From NCBI GenBank assembly GCA_946699065.1, contig CAMPDV010000696.1:1-64000 (forward strand): DNA of 64,000 nucleotides, written 5' to 3'. Shown one piece after another: positions 43,851 through 54,223 of this stretch. The translations under genes were made by a program, and so were the position numbers. Position 1 is the first letter of the stretch. Each line of letters starts with the position of its first letter. The notes beneath the pieces were generated by a model. The model did not search any database. It worked only from the letters and a program-made list of their open reading frames with translations, and had not been told where the DNA came from. Source of the DNA: Loxodes magnus. Taxonomy: Eukaryota; Ciliophora; Karyorelictea; Loxodida; Loxodidae.

Positions 43851-44136
43851 TTGTTTTAGTTTTGAAGTGAGAATACGAAATTTTAATACCAGAGTGAGTT
43901 AACAATGTATGAAAAATAGTTGAGTGATTTTTAAAGTAAAAAAAAACATTGTTTTAGTTTTGAAGTGAGAAATTAAAATTTTAATACCAGAATGAGTTAA
44001 CAATGTATGAAAAATAGTTGTGTAATTTTTAAAGTAAAAAAAAACATTGTTTTAGTTTTGAAGTGAGAATACGAAATTTTAATACCAGAGTGAGTTAACA
44101 ATGTATGAAAAATAGTTGTGTAATTTTTAAAGTAAA

Positions 44137-45014
44137 TAATTTCTCCTTGAATTAATGTTTTTACATTTTTTCTATTTGTCTATTTTCATACTAGCATACT
44201 AGTTATTTTTTTCAATTATTTTCTTCATTTAAAAGTTCTACTTGTGGTATCTCGTGACTCCTAAATTTTATAAATAAAAACTCAGTTAGTGTATATGTCG
44301 GTTCTTTTTAAATAAATAATGATAAGCATTTTATAAATATCTTAAACTTGCTATAAACTGAGAATTAATTTTTCAGACGTATTATAAGGTAAATAATAGA
44401 AGTAGCAGTGTATTAAATAATAACCATTCGATATAATAATCTTTATAGACATACTCTAAATTATTTTTTCGTTAAGTGTTTTCTAACAACTTTAATTTAA
44501 GATTCTTTGTTTATGCATTTGGTATCATAAATAATCATTTTTATTTTTTGTTTACATTCTAATCTAGTTCTTCTTATTTATGTTTAGTATTTCTTAATTT
44601 TCTAGTCTCTTTTAGTTTGAAGATAATTCCAAATGACTGAGTTTTTTGTAATTTTAATATTGTTAAAGTTAAAATATTCGATTAAAGTATAAAAAATGTA
44701 TTCATGATAAATAAAGCTAAAGCAATTTTTTTGCTTCTCATTAATAATCTTATTTTATATTTTTTTAACTAAGAGACTTATATCTCTATTAGTAGTGTCG
44801 AGAGACATAGAAACTTTAGATAATGGATTAGACTTTAATCCTTATAATTTACCAGATTTTCCTAAATTTAAATTAATGTTCCATAATAGATTCTTAGATC
44901 AAATTTAGCCCAAGAATTCAGAAAAAATTTTGTTTTACTTTCTTAAGCAAACTGATAAGCCATAAAATTGTAAATCTAAACTATTAAAAGCAAAACTTTA
45001 TAAATACTTAGAAG
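44137..45014. other. Array-flanking A+T-rich DNA, no confident gene
   Basis: The sequence changes abruptly from satellite to low-copy A+T-rich DNA with no telomere-like repeat, terminal inverted repeat or target-site duplication that I can see. A stretch from about 44800 to 45000 on the + strand translates, with TAA/TAG as Gln, to a moderately Pro/Asp-rich peptide (it includes LDFNPYNLPDFPKFKL). It overlaps other open frames and matches no family I recognise, so it is not called as a gene. Confidence 0.5.
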
Positions 45015-45848
45015 TCAAATTTTAAGGTAAGTTTATTAATTTTTATAAAAACTAGCAAATATAAAAAAAATTCTTACATTATGAATAGCTTTTAAATTTA
45101 GATTTAAGTTTTTAGACTTAGTGATAATAATTTAATTATTGTATAATAAGATGAAAGAAAATAAATGATTTTAATCTTTATATTTAGCTTTATTTAATAT
45201 CTAAATAATTAAATCATTTTCTCTTTAAACTGAAAACTTGTTTACTTAGGTTGTTTTATAATTATTATATTAGCTTATAATAGGCAAGCTCATATTATGA
45301 AGATATTCAAAATTATAGAGCTTTAGAGATAAAAGTTATATTCTTTTATATTAGTTATAATTAAAGCAAACATTAATATCATTAATATTATATGAGCAGC
45401 AAAGGCTACTTTTGTTAAAGATATCTAATAGTTAAAGCAATTATAAGAGTTGATACTCTAGTAGTAGATAATAATTTATTTTACTAGTGCAAAAATTCTA
45501 TTGGTGCATGCTATTTTCTTAATTAATCAATTCCTATATTCTGCTCTTTATATCCAAACTTACCATACATTATTGAATCTATCTATCTAATTTTAGTTTC
45601 TATTCTCTTTCACCAAATAATCTTCTATTTTAATCTAAAAGTAAAGATACTACATCCACTTATTCAATCATCATATGTCTTAAATCATAAAGTCAAAGAG
45701 ACTTCATTCATTTAGAAAAAGATAATCAAAAGCAATGCTAGTCATATTTGAATGCCTATAAGCTATCAAAATCTATCTAAGCAAACTAGCTCATTATTAT
45801 CTGCTTTAGTAATACAACTATAATTACTATATATCAATTATTATCCAT
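45015..45848 (-). CDS. Possible unrecognised protein (weak reading frame)
   Basis: With TAA and TAG as Gln, a 277-codon frame runs from an ATG (45846-45848) to a TGA (45015-45017). It has four in-frame TGA codons, all in roughly the first 60 codons and three of them clustered in a Trp-like context (CF-x-LSFSK-x-MKSL-x-LYDL), then none in the remaining 210 or so codons. The middle portion, which includes LLLDQNRRLFGEREQKLKLD, has a plausible charged composition. I recognise no domain. In A+T-rich DNA where TAA and TAG are sense codons, frames of this length arise readily by chance, and the + strand here is also largely open. It could be a real gene using UGA as Trp, a shorter gene starting at the MM pair after the cluster, or nothing. 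Confidence 0.22.
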
Positions 45849-46415
45849 TATAAGTCAAATAAACATACAACCACTAACTTAAATAACCCAAATCAAACTA
45901 AAGAGCTAAAATAGTTTATTAAAGCTAATAATTAAATAACTATCCTTAAGTAGAATCTATCTGATTTAAATATAAGGAAATATAAAATATAACTAAAGAT
46001 ACTAACTAGCCAATATATAAAATAACTATAATGCTATTAATTTAAATGACTAATTTAGAGGTTACTTATATCCTTAATAATAGCTATACAATATAATAAA
46101 ATACAGACAGAAATAGAAAGATCTAATAGATCTTTTAATTTAAATAGCAGATAATAATAATAAAGAACTAAAAATTTTAAATAGCCAGGATAATTATTAG
46201 TTTAACAGATAGTAAACTAATTATAATTAAATAGCTTTAGTTTAATTCTAAGTGTATTAGCAAGCTTGTATATCTTTACTTTAATCAAAGTTATAAAATG
46301 CTATAAACTACTTAGCTTTAAGATATTTAAGATATAATCAAATGTAATGTAAGATTTTAATTATTATATAATAAACCAAAATTACCATGCTTCTAAGGAA
46401 ATTAACAAGAAGTTT
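45849..46415. other. A+T-rich spacer, nothing recognised
   Basis: The stretch consists of short A/T-rich segments with scattered AATAAT-like runs. I see no motif, tandem repeat, RNA gene or composition change that would support a feature. Confidence 0.5.
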
Positions 46416-47350
46416 ATGAAAAATTTAGTATAGCTATAGAAATCAATTATTGGCTTGGCAGTGAGAAAAATTCCCAAGGAGTTAAACTTAAAAAATAAAA
46501 TAAACAAGGAAAATCTATTTAATGATCTAGCTCTTTAAATAGATTTTAGCAATAATATAGCATACTGTAATGAAAGATAACTCTAGTAATGCAGGCTATT
46601 ATGACTGTTATTTTTGTAGCTGAAATTCCTATAAACTTAATTTTATCATAGTTACAGTTTATTGTAATAAGGATTTACCTATAACTTTTAAGGAAATACT
46701 GAAGAAGAGATTAAAGCTATTGTTAAACTAAAAAATTCGATTCAGTTTTACTTCTGGTCTTTATAATGTAGAACTTGCTGATCAAGTCTAATAAGTTTGA
46801 AGGAGAAATCGAGTTTTTGATAAATATTATAAAACTAGATCCTATGTTTGTTGATTCTCATTGCTGTAAAAGAGTTATGCTGAAAAAAATAAGTAATTAT
46901 GAAGAAAGCTATTGAGACTATAATGTAGTTCTTTAATTAAATCCTATTAATGGTGTTGTCCGAAGTTATAAAAGAATAACAGTAAGAAGCTTATGTTAAT
47001 ATCAGAAAGCTACAGAATGCTTAAACAAGTCTATTAAAATAAATCCTGATCTGACTATTGCCTTTGTTATCAAAAGAGATTTTCTTAAATTACTGGATAG
47101 AGAAAAATAAGAAATCGAAGATTAGAACTGCGCATTAGTTAAGCCTTAAAAGAAAAGAACTTATTTTAAATAAACAAAGCAAATATAAAGAAATTGAGCT
47201 TTATTACTTAGTAAAAAGGTTATTCCAGTCATTGCTTCTTGTTACAAAGAGAAAGGAATTTCTCAGATCAGATTAAGGAGATATGAAAAAACAATCGAGT
47301 TCTAATATAGTTCCTTAAATTACAATCTAACAATAAAAAGTCTTAAAACA
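46416..47350 (+). pseudogene. Decayed tetratricopeptide (TPR) repeat gene
   Basis: Read with TAA/TAG as Gln, this stretch gives successive degenerate TPR helices. The clearest run lies in one frame from about 46790 to 47330: NKFEGEIEFLINIIKLDP, then NYEESYxDYNVVLQLNP (x is a TGA codon), then YQKATECLNKSIKINPD, a fourth weaker repeat, and finally KGISQIRLRRYEKTIEF. The DY-N, L-L-NP and KINP patterns are typical of the second TPR helix. Upstream, GNTEEEIKAIVKL (about 46690) and GLYNVELADQV (about 46757) lie in the other two frames, so at least two frame changes separate the pieces. At three repeats the usual helix-A glycine (expected after Asn-Lys) is Arg (AAA AGA). TPR proteins are protein-interaction scaffolds and are numerous in ciliates. 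Short introns might explain some frame changes, but with the eroded motifs a dead copy is more likely. The 5' limit (ATG at 46416) is tentative. Confidence 0.6.
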
Positions 47351-50300
47351 ATAAAGGGTTTACTCTGAAAGGCTTATATTAAAATAACAAAGCATAAAAA
47401 TATTTGATATAATATGAAATGAGAAGTGGATTTTAGCAAACTTAATAGTCTATTTTTTGCTAGATTTTAGCAAGTTAAATGATAATTATGTCTATTATTA
47501 AAAGGGTAACTTGTAAAGATATTAGTAATAGTCTATTTATAAAATACATATGCTATCAGTTGTTTGCTTAACTAAAATCCTTTAAATTTAAAATTAAAGT
47601 TAATTTTGCTAAAATACAAAAGGCTTATTAGCAATGGATATATTATAAGATCTATTATTATTAAGAAGTGCAAAAATATTTTATTATGGTTTTTATATAA
47701 ATAGGATGTGATAATTTTACATTAAGGATCCATTATTGCTATTAGCAAATTAAACATTAAAAAGATTTAGAATGAACATATTTAATTTAAAAATTAAATT
47801 ATTATCTTCTTTGATGTTAGCCATCTTTCGCCTTTATTTTTATATTAGTGGATAATTATATCCAAACTCTAAATAAATAGTCAGCGTTATACAACTAAGA
47901 TGCTTATATTGATATTTTTAACTTTATATAGAATCCTTATGGATTAACGTATAGTCCTTTCATTGTTCTTCATATAATCCTATATTTTTAAGTCAGAAGA
48001 TTCTAAAATCTTTATCTATCCTTAGTATTTTTTTATTTCCTTAAATACTCAAAGTTTTGAATTATTTAATTGAGTGTGAGACTGGTTTTTCATAGTTTTT
48101 ATTTCGTTAACTTTTAAACTTATTTTATTTAAGTCTAAATTAGTTTTTCTTCTTACTGAATCTTGATTATTTTTGATTGGTTTGGTATTTTAATTTTTTA
48201 CTTGGTACTTTTATTAAAGTTCAGTCTGCAATTGAAATCTAGATTAAAATTAAAGAAAAAGCTAGACTATTAATTTGATTATTGTGAGTTAGAGCTTATT
48301 ATTTATTATATCCTATATTTTATTTAAAATAATAATATCAAATGAATAATATAAAAACTAGACTTGTAGATGTATTTCAAGCAAAGCTAAATAAGAAAAT
48401 AGAAAATGGTTTATTAATAAATTCTTAGCTATTCCTTATAAAATTGAAATATAAGTAATTGTCTTTATTTAATATACTGACTCATTTAAAATCCCTAATA
48501 ACTAATAATTATTTGTTATTAATTTATTATATTTGCTAGATTAACTTATTTTTCTTGCTTTAGAGTAAAGGATATTAAATCCTTTAATTATATTAACATT
48601 CACTATCTTTTATAAGATTAATTATCATCGATATTATAAAAAACTATAAGGATATACCTTATATTAATAGATATTGTGGATTAGAAATTCTGGTATTTGC
48701 AAAATTTAGAGGAATTAGCTTTGATAATCTACCTTTCTTTATTTAATAGATTAAAGGATACAGTTCTAGTATACACTAATCTGATTTTAATGATTTAATT
48801 TTACATAATCCTTAAGATATAACTCTAACTTATAAAGCATTATGATTAAACAAGCTTATATAATCTTTAACTTTATACAACTTGCTAAGCATATTTAATA
48901 AAAAAGTATAAAGAAGAGAAATAGAAATTTATCTTAAAAGAGTAAGCATTTCTTACCTAATTAATTAAAATCTTCTAATCCTAATCTAAATGTATTTAAC
49001 ATTAAATCATTCCTTTATATAAATATAGGATTACTTTGATAAAATGAAAAGTCTATTATTTTAAATATTAATTAATACTGAAGTGTATAAGAGTTATATT
49101 TAAGAGTTCTTAAAACATGCTATATAATAGATATATACCTTTAAATACTTTCTTATTTTATTTTTATTCTATCAATCACAAACTTGATAAGTTTAAGTAC
49201 AATAAAAAGAATAAATTAGTTAAGCACATTCAATAATAAAAATACTACAAAATAAATAAGAAGGGAAATAAACATAAATACCTTTAAAGAAATAAGTTTC
49301 TATAGTTAAAAGAAAATAATTAAAGTTATTATCTATTGGAAGATACTTAGATTAATAATTTACTTTAAAGATAGTGATAATTTATTTTTCATAATCATTA
49401 TAACTATAAAGCTAATAATATTTTAATTCTTTTTCTCACTTTTGCTGCTGATTTTGTAAGAGAGTTAATGTAATCAGAATATATAAATAATATAATTTGA
49501 ATTGCGCAAAATAAGATTATGAATTATCTAAGAAATTTGAATATATTTGCAATTTATAAAGAAATCTAAAATTATTAGAAAGTAAGTCTACTAAACTTAG
49601 ATAAGCAAAAGAAACTTTAAATATAAAGCTTCTTATATTCTATAAAAATTAAAAAGGCAAGCTTTCAATTATTTCTAGTTAATTAAAATTTTCAATAGAA
49701 AAATGTAAGTCTATCTCAATATCAAATTTTGAAGATTTGAAAATAATAAATCCAAAATAAAATGAAAAAAGGAAAATAAGCAAAGAATAAGAATCTGAAT
49801 ATAAAAACCTTAAAAAAGATAAAACTAAATAAAATAAATAATTATAAATAAAGATAAATTAGACATATGAACTATACAAAAATAATTTTTAAGAAATAGT
49901 CTAATTAAAAAATTAAAAGGGCAAAACATCTTTAACTAAGCACAAATAAATTTCTTAAAAGCAGAGAAAAAAAAAATTAAAATAAAAAACTCAAAATCTT
50001 TTTAAATATTTTTTATTGTAAGCTAAATTAAATTTATCTGACTTCACCTTTAGTCTTTTTTTATTAATTTAATAATATATTAACTCACGAGGACTTGAAC
50101 ACTCTAGTTAAACTCATTTGAAATGTCAATGTGCCATAAGCACTTTTAAATGATTGATATTAAATTTTTGAAATTAAATTTATATTTTAAATAGTTAATA
50201 ATAATAAGCTCTTGTCTGGTAAGCTTTCGTCAATCAATCAATCTCTTCTTAAAAAATATTTCAAAAAATTAGTAGAAACATGTTGCTTGAATATATAAAA

Positions 50301-50555
50301 TATTCCTTACATTTAATATAACTTTAATTATCTTTTTAAGATAAAAGCTGATTCAATGGAAAATATTAAAATGTAAATCTTTTCTATCAGAAATGAATAA
50401 ACGTTTAAGAGAAAGGAAATAAATGTTAGAAAATATACGTTCAAATAAATTTGATTTTAAGTATACAATTTATTTGTATAAATTCAGATTTAACAGTATT
50501 AGAATAAATTTCTTTAATTATTTTATTTTAAATAATTATCTAACTTATTTTAAAA
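47351..50555. other. A+T-rich intergenic stretch, possible decayed coding scraps
   Basis: I find no confident gene here. Around 48655-49000 the + strand gives an open stretch with coding-like composition (for example GLEILVFAKFRGISFDNLPF), but it cannot be extended cleanly or assigned to a family. Positions 49740-49990 are A-rich low-complexity sequence. Near 50081-50104 there is an isolated B-box-like element on the minus strand without a foldable tRNA. The last 200 bp before 50556 form the presumed promoter and leader of the large gene; no specific element is recognisable. Confidence 0.5.
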
Positions 50556-53500
50556 ATGTAGATGATTCTAGCTATCTTAATATATCTATAGCTAACTTAT
50601 TCTTAATATTACTAACTCATCGATTAGACTACTCCTCAAGAGTTCACTGGCACTGCAGTTGCTGTTACTTTTGCTTAATTCTCTTACGATCCTAGTGTTA
50701 ATTCATAAAATTCGTGAGCTTTAACAGGTTGATTTAAAATTAAAACCTGCGAAAGTAATTATTATAGTATTATATAGTTTTAGACGGGAAACATCTTTAT
50801 GGTCTTTGAAGTATAGTAAACCAGAGTGGTTAATTGAATTTCTTGAGTTTTGCCATATTCATAAAATTGATATTTAGATATTAACCATAAATTTGGATGC
50901 AGTTAATGATACTTCAATCTTATTCAAATGAATAATTAACCGAGTTTATCGTGATGTAGTAGTATGCAATACTATTAATAAACCACTTTCTACTGTGCAA
51001 CAGCAAGCAATCCTTCAGAATGAATGCATTTAGATTCTTCGTCTATTATGAGAATTGGAAGAGATTTAAACTATGGATACTATCCTTTTTTTGGTTGAAT
51101 GATAGACTTTAGATTTTGAGGGTATAATAAATGATTTACTAATTAAGAATTTATCTATCTCGCTTAATAAAGTCCATGTGTTTTGAATTGCTTTACGGGT
51201 TTTTGTACTACTCCTTTATTAGATTCATGCATTAATGATTGCGATCCTAATTGCTTAGCTTGCTAGAGTACAGGACCAAATAATTGCTGAACTTGTAGAG
51301 CAAATTAATATTTAGATATTAATGACTTTACTTGCAGGTGCAACTCTGATTCTTGAAGTACAAGTTCTAATCCCATTACATGTTAATAGTGTTAAAAAAC
51401 CATGGTTAACTGCTTAACTTGCGCTGATGACTCAACTTGCTTATCCTGCTTTTTACCTTATTATCTTAGATTAGATGGAACTTGCTAAATTGATTGCTCT
51501 TCCAGTCAATAAGACAAGGACGGGGATTATAAATGCTAACTATGTAATAGAGTACTTCCTAACTGCCTTTAATGTAATTTGGCTGGAACAATATGCAATT
51601 AATGCGATATAGGATATTTCCTTAAGAGTAATACTTGCTCCTTATGCTCTAGTTATCTTAATGATTGTGCAACTTGTTCTGATCAACTAACTTGCACTAA
51701 ATGTTCAACTAAGTTCCTATAATCCGGTCTTTGTGTTGATGAGTGCTCTAAGAACTATTATTATGACGCTTAAAATATTTGCTAGTTTTGCAATAAGAAA
51801 TTATCTAAAAATGATTGCATAGACGAATGTTCAGAATATGAGTAAGACATAGATAAAGATAATATTTGCAGATTATGTAGCTTAGAAATATAAAATTGTG
51901 AAAGGTGCCATGAAGATAATAATTAGTTAATATGTGATGCTTGCTAAAATAATCATTTCCTATAAGAAAATAAATGTCTTTTATGCAAAGAAATCCTTAA
52001 AGATTGCTTTATCTGCTAAAATTAAAATGCTTGCTTACAATGTAAAAGTTTATATCTATCCTAAAACTAGTGCAAGATGAAATGTGAGGAAACAGAATAA
52101 GATTATGATTGAGATTAAGTTTGCTAACCTTGTAGTTAGGAAATAGAAAATTGCAATAAATGTGATATGAACATAAAGTAATGCTATGAATGCTAAGAAG
52201 GATTTTACTTAGATATAGATAAAACTTGTAAATCATGCTAAGAAATACATTAGAACTGTACTTCTTGCGAAGATTAAAATAAATGTTTAAAATGTGAAAG
52301 ACAAAAGCTATCTTAAAATACCTGTGCAGACAATTGTCCAGCTACAGAATAAGATAAATAGAAGAGTGGAATATGTGAATCTTGCAGTAAAGAAATAGAG
52401 AATTGCGAAGAATGCTCGGAAGATGGAACAGTATGTTACAAATGCTTTTAGCCTTTCATTATATCAAAGAAATTTTCTTGCTTGTAAAGCAAAGATTAAG
52501 ATGTTAAAACTTAAAATATTTCTTCAGAAATTGATGCTGGAAAAGAAAAAATTACCCTAGATAGTTTTAACATTTCGTCCTAGTAAAAATAATTTATTAG
52601 GTAAAGTCAATAAGTAAAAAACTCAGTTTATGCAATAGCTTTAGTCACTTCGACTACTAGTAATCTATTTTCTTAAATATATTAATCTTAAGGAAGCATT
52701 TTTTAACTGATATTAGCTGATGAAATGTTTTATACAAATTTTTACATTAGAGTTTCCAAACCAGATGTTCTATAAGCTTACTATTATTAATAAAATTAAA
52801 ATTTAGTTTAATAAGTATAGAAATAATTAAAGATTGATGCTAACTTTTAACTTATACAGCTCAATTATAAAGAAAAACTTAAAAAAGGAGAAAATAATTT
52901 TCTTGTAAATATACTTCCAAATTTAATAGTTCTTGGAATAATTTTGCTTACTAACTTCCTCTTATTTAGTATTGAAAGATTTGTTTATTGCGAGACATTA
53001 ATAAGATTTAGAAAAAGCTATTTACATTACAAACTTTTAATAAGCTTATATTTAGTTTTTAGCTTAAAATTAGGATATTAAACTTTCCTTTAAATTAAAA
53101 ATTCTAGCTTCTAGGATGCTTATAGTTCGATAGATACCTTAGCAGCTTGACTTAGTTTGGTAATTTTTAATTATAGGGTTTATAAATATTTATAATAGTT
53201 CGATTATTCTAAATAGTGACCAAGTATTTTAAAATACTTAATAGAGTTAATATAGAAGACTCAATCTAAAAAGAAGAAATAGAAACTTATCTTATTAAAT
53301 ATTATCCTATATTTGATGAGTTAAAACTAGAGAGAAATACCTTACTCTTCTATCCCTTTTTTCTAATAAGAAGACTAATATTGTCAGTTACCTTAATTTG
53401 TATAGCAGACAGCTGTTTAACTCAAGCAATAATTTGCCTAACTCTAAGCTTGCTTCATATTTTCTACATCATAAGGATTAAACCTTTTTAAGAGAAATGA

Positions 53501-54223
53501 ATAAGCACTTATATGTGCTGTCTAGAGATATGACTGTCAATAGTCTATTCTTTCAATTTTTATTTTTATACTTTAGATGACAAAGAATAGTAAAGAATGC
53601 TAAGCTCATTGAACTCAGAAATTCCTGAAAGATTTAGTTTTACAATAGTTATAATATCAAACTTAATTATACTTTTAGGCTTAAGTGTATGCTTGTATTC
53701 TTCAATTAAGAGTTTAGTCCTAAAAATTATTCAAATAATAAGAGAAAAATTATAAAGGCTTAGACATATGGATTCAGGAATAAGAGAAGAATAAAATTCC
53801 TTAAATTTGTAGAAGCTAAGACAAAATGAAGGTAATTTAGATGAGATCATTTGTAAATAAGATAATAAAGCAGATATAGAAAACTCCAGCTATATTTTGA
53901 AAAAAATTAATTTGTCTGAAGATTAATAGACAAAGTTACAAAGTAGCTTTCCTGTAGATATAACACAATATCCAGAAGTAATTTTTTATATGTAGATAGA
54001 AATAAATAAGGATGAAAACTAATAAAGCTAAATTATTCAAGAAAATTAAAATTTAGACATTGTTCATTCAGAATAAATATAAGTGCCAGACTTTGAAGCG
54101 TAAGTTCCAGCATAAAAAATTTTTGCGATTTTAAATAAAAAGAAGTTAAGAACTTATAAACCTCGAAAGAGGAAGGAAAAATTCATAAATATTAAAAAGA
54201 AAGAAGGACAAACTTAGCTTTGA
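50556..54223 (+). CDS. Cys-rich seven-helix membrane protein with LamG-like domain
   Basis: Proposed exons are 50556-53223 and 53256-54223, giving 1,211 residues with TAA/TAG as Gln and TGA as Trp. The start is the ATG followed by a signal peptide (MQMILAILIYLQLTYSQ); ATG 50562 is an alternative. Residues about 20-205 resemble a laminin-G/concanavalin sandwich, with LTG-x-FKI, GCSQ-x-YFNL and FFG-x-MIDFRF motifs, where x is TGA. Residues 208-642 form a Cys-rich region of repeated C-x2-C and C-x6/7-C spacings like furin-type repeats, presumably extracellular. Hydrophobic segments lie near 787-806, 826-846, 863-881, 921-940, 950-968, 977-997 and 1018-1040, followed by a charged tail rich in Gln, Glu and Lys. 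Similar Cys-rich multi-helix proteins form large families in ciliates, without an established function that I can name; surface sensing is only a guess. The frame holds 18 TGA and no TGG codons. TGA 54221-54223 is taken as the stop because coding-like composition ends there. Confidence 0.85.
53224..53255 (+). other. Probable 32-nt intron
   Basis: The coding frame changes here between two segments that are both clearly protein-coding (SKxPS-type sequence upstream, EEIETYLIKYYPIFDEL downstream). Removing 53224-53255 restores one frame with a split Lys codon. It begins GTA and ends TAG, and its 32-nt length is like the very short introns known in several ciliates. Its first 14 nt, GTATTTTAAAATAC, form a perfect palindrome. 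The competing explanations are a -1 slip at TTTAAAA (53228-53234) or a sequence error. Confidence 0.65.

Larger units (their letters stand above)
1..44136. repeat. Giant A+T-rich satellite array, about 98-103 bp unit
   Basis: This is a head-to-tail array of about 440 units (length divided by a unit of about 100 bp). Each unit carries, in order, a TTGAGT(A/G)ATTTTTAAAG segment, a run of about nine A, ACATTGTT, a variable spacer, GAAGTGAGAA, a variable A/T segment, ACCAGAGTGAGTTAACAATG and TATGAAAAATAG. Unit starts at 1, 104 and 207 give the 103-bp form; starts at 29641 and 29739 give the 98-bp form. The array is already in phase at base 1, so it extends beyond the window, and it breaks off inside a unit at about 44136, after GTAAA. 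No other sequence interrupts it. Both unit lengths are non-multiples of three, so it is not coding. Such arrays are typical of centromeric or other heterochromatic DNA, which ciliates usually remove from the somatic nucleus; that role is inferred. Confidence 0.97.
17000..44136. repeat. Right satellite domain: 98-bp units in higher-order blocks
   Basis: Most units carry the linked set TTGAGTGATT, TTTTAGTTTTG, GAATACGAAA (or AATACTAAA) and TTTTAATACC, with a 98-bp period. Marker units recur at multiples of the period. A unit combining AATACTAAA with CCAGAATGAG, followed by a TTTTTGATATG unit, recurs near 20063, 20569, 21163, 21656, 23236, 23830 and 24330, that is, five or six units apart. From about 37.9 kb a marker unit with AGCATTG and TTTCGAAG recurs mostly every four units. 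This is a nested, multi-unit repeat organisation. Confidence 0.85.

Noticed and set aside
1-44136. CRISPR-like array
   Set aside because: There are no unique spacers; the whole unit repeats, and the surrounding genes are eukaryotic with reassigned stop codons.
44100-44300. Telomere, chromosome-breakage sequence or transposon end at the array junction
   Set aside because: No G/C-rich telomeric repeat, conserved breakage motif, inverted repeat or target duplication is visible at or after 44136.
44800-45125. + strand coding stretch beside the array
   Set aside because: The frame is open because TAA and TAG are sense codons; it overlaps the tail of the minus-strand candidate and fits no known family.
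50040-50160. tRNA-like element on the minus strand (GTTCAAGTC resembling a B box at 50092-50100)
   Set aside because: The T stem does not pair, no acceptor partner for TGAGTTA is found and no sensible anticodon arm forms. At most it is a relic.
50423-50695. 90-codon + strand frame under the standard code
   Set aside because: It overlaps the signal peptide and LamG-like coding of the large gene in another frame; its composition is ordinary A+T noise.
52009-52236. 75-codon minus-strand frame
   Set aside because: It is the antisense shadow of the Cys-rich coding region.
53228-53234. Programmed -1 frameshift at TTTAAAA
   Set aside because: It is possible, but a 32-nt GTA...TAG intron explains the frame change without special decoding, so the intron was preferred. 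Kept as an alternative.
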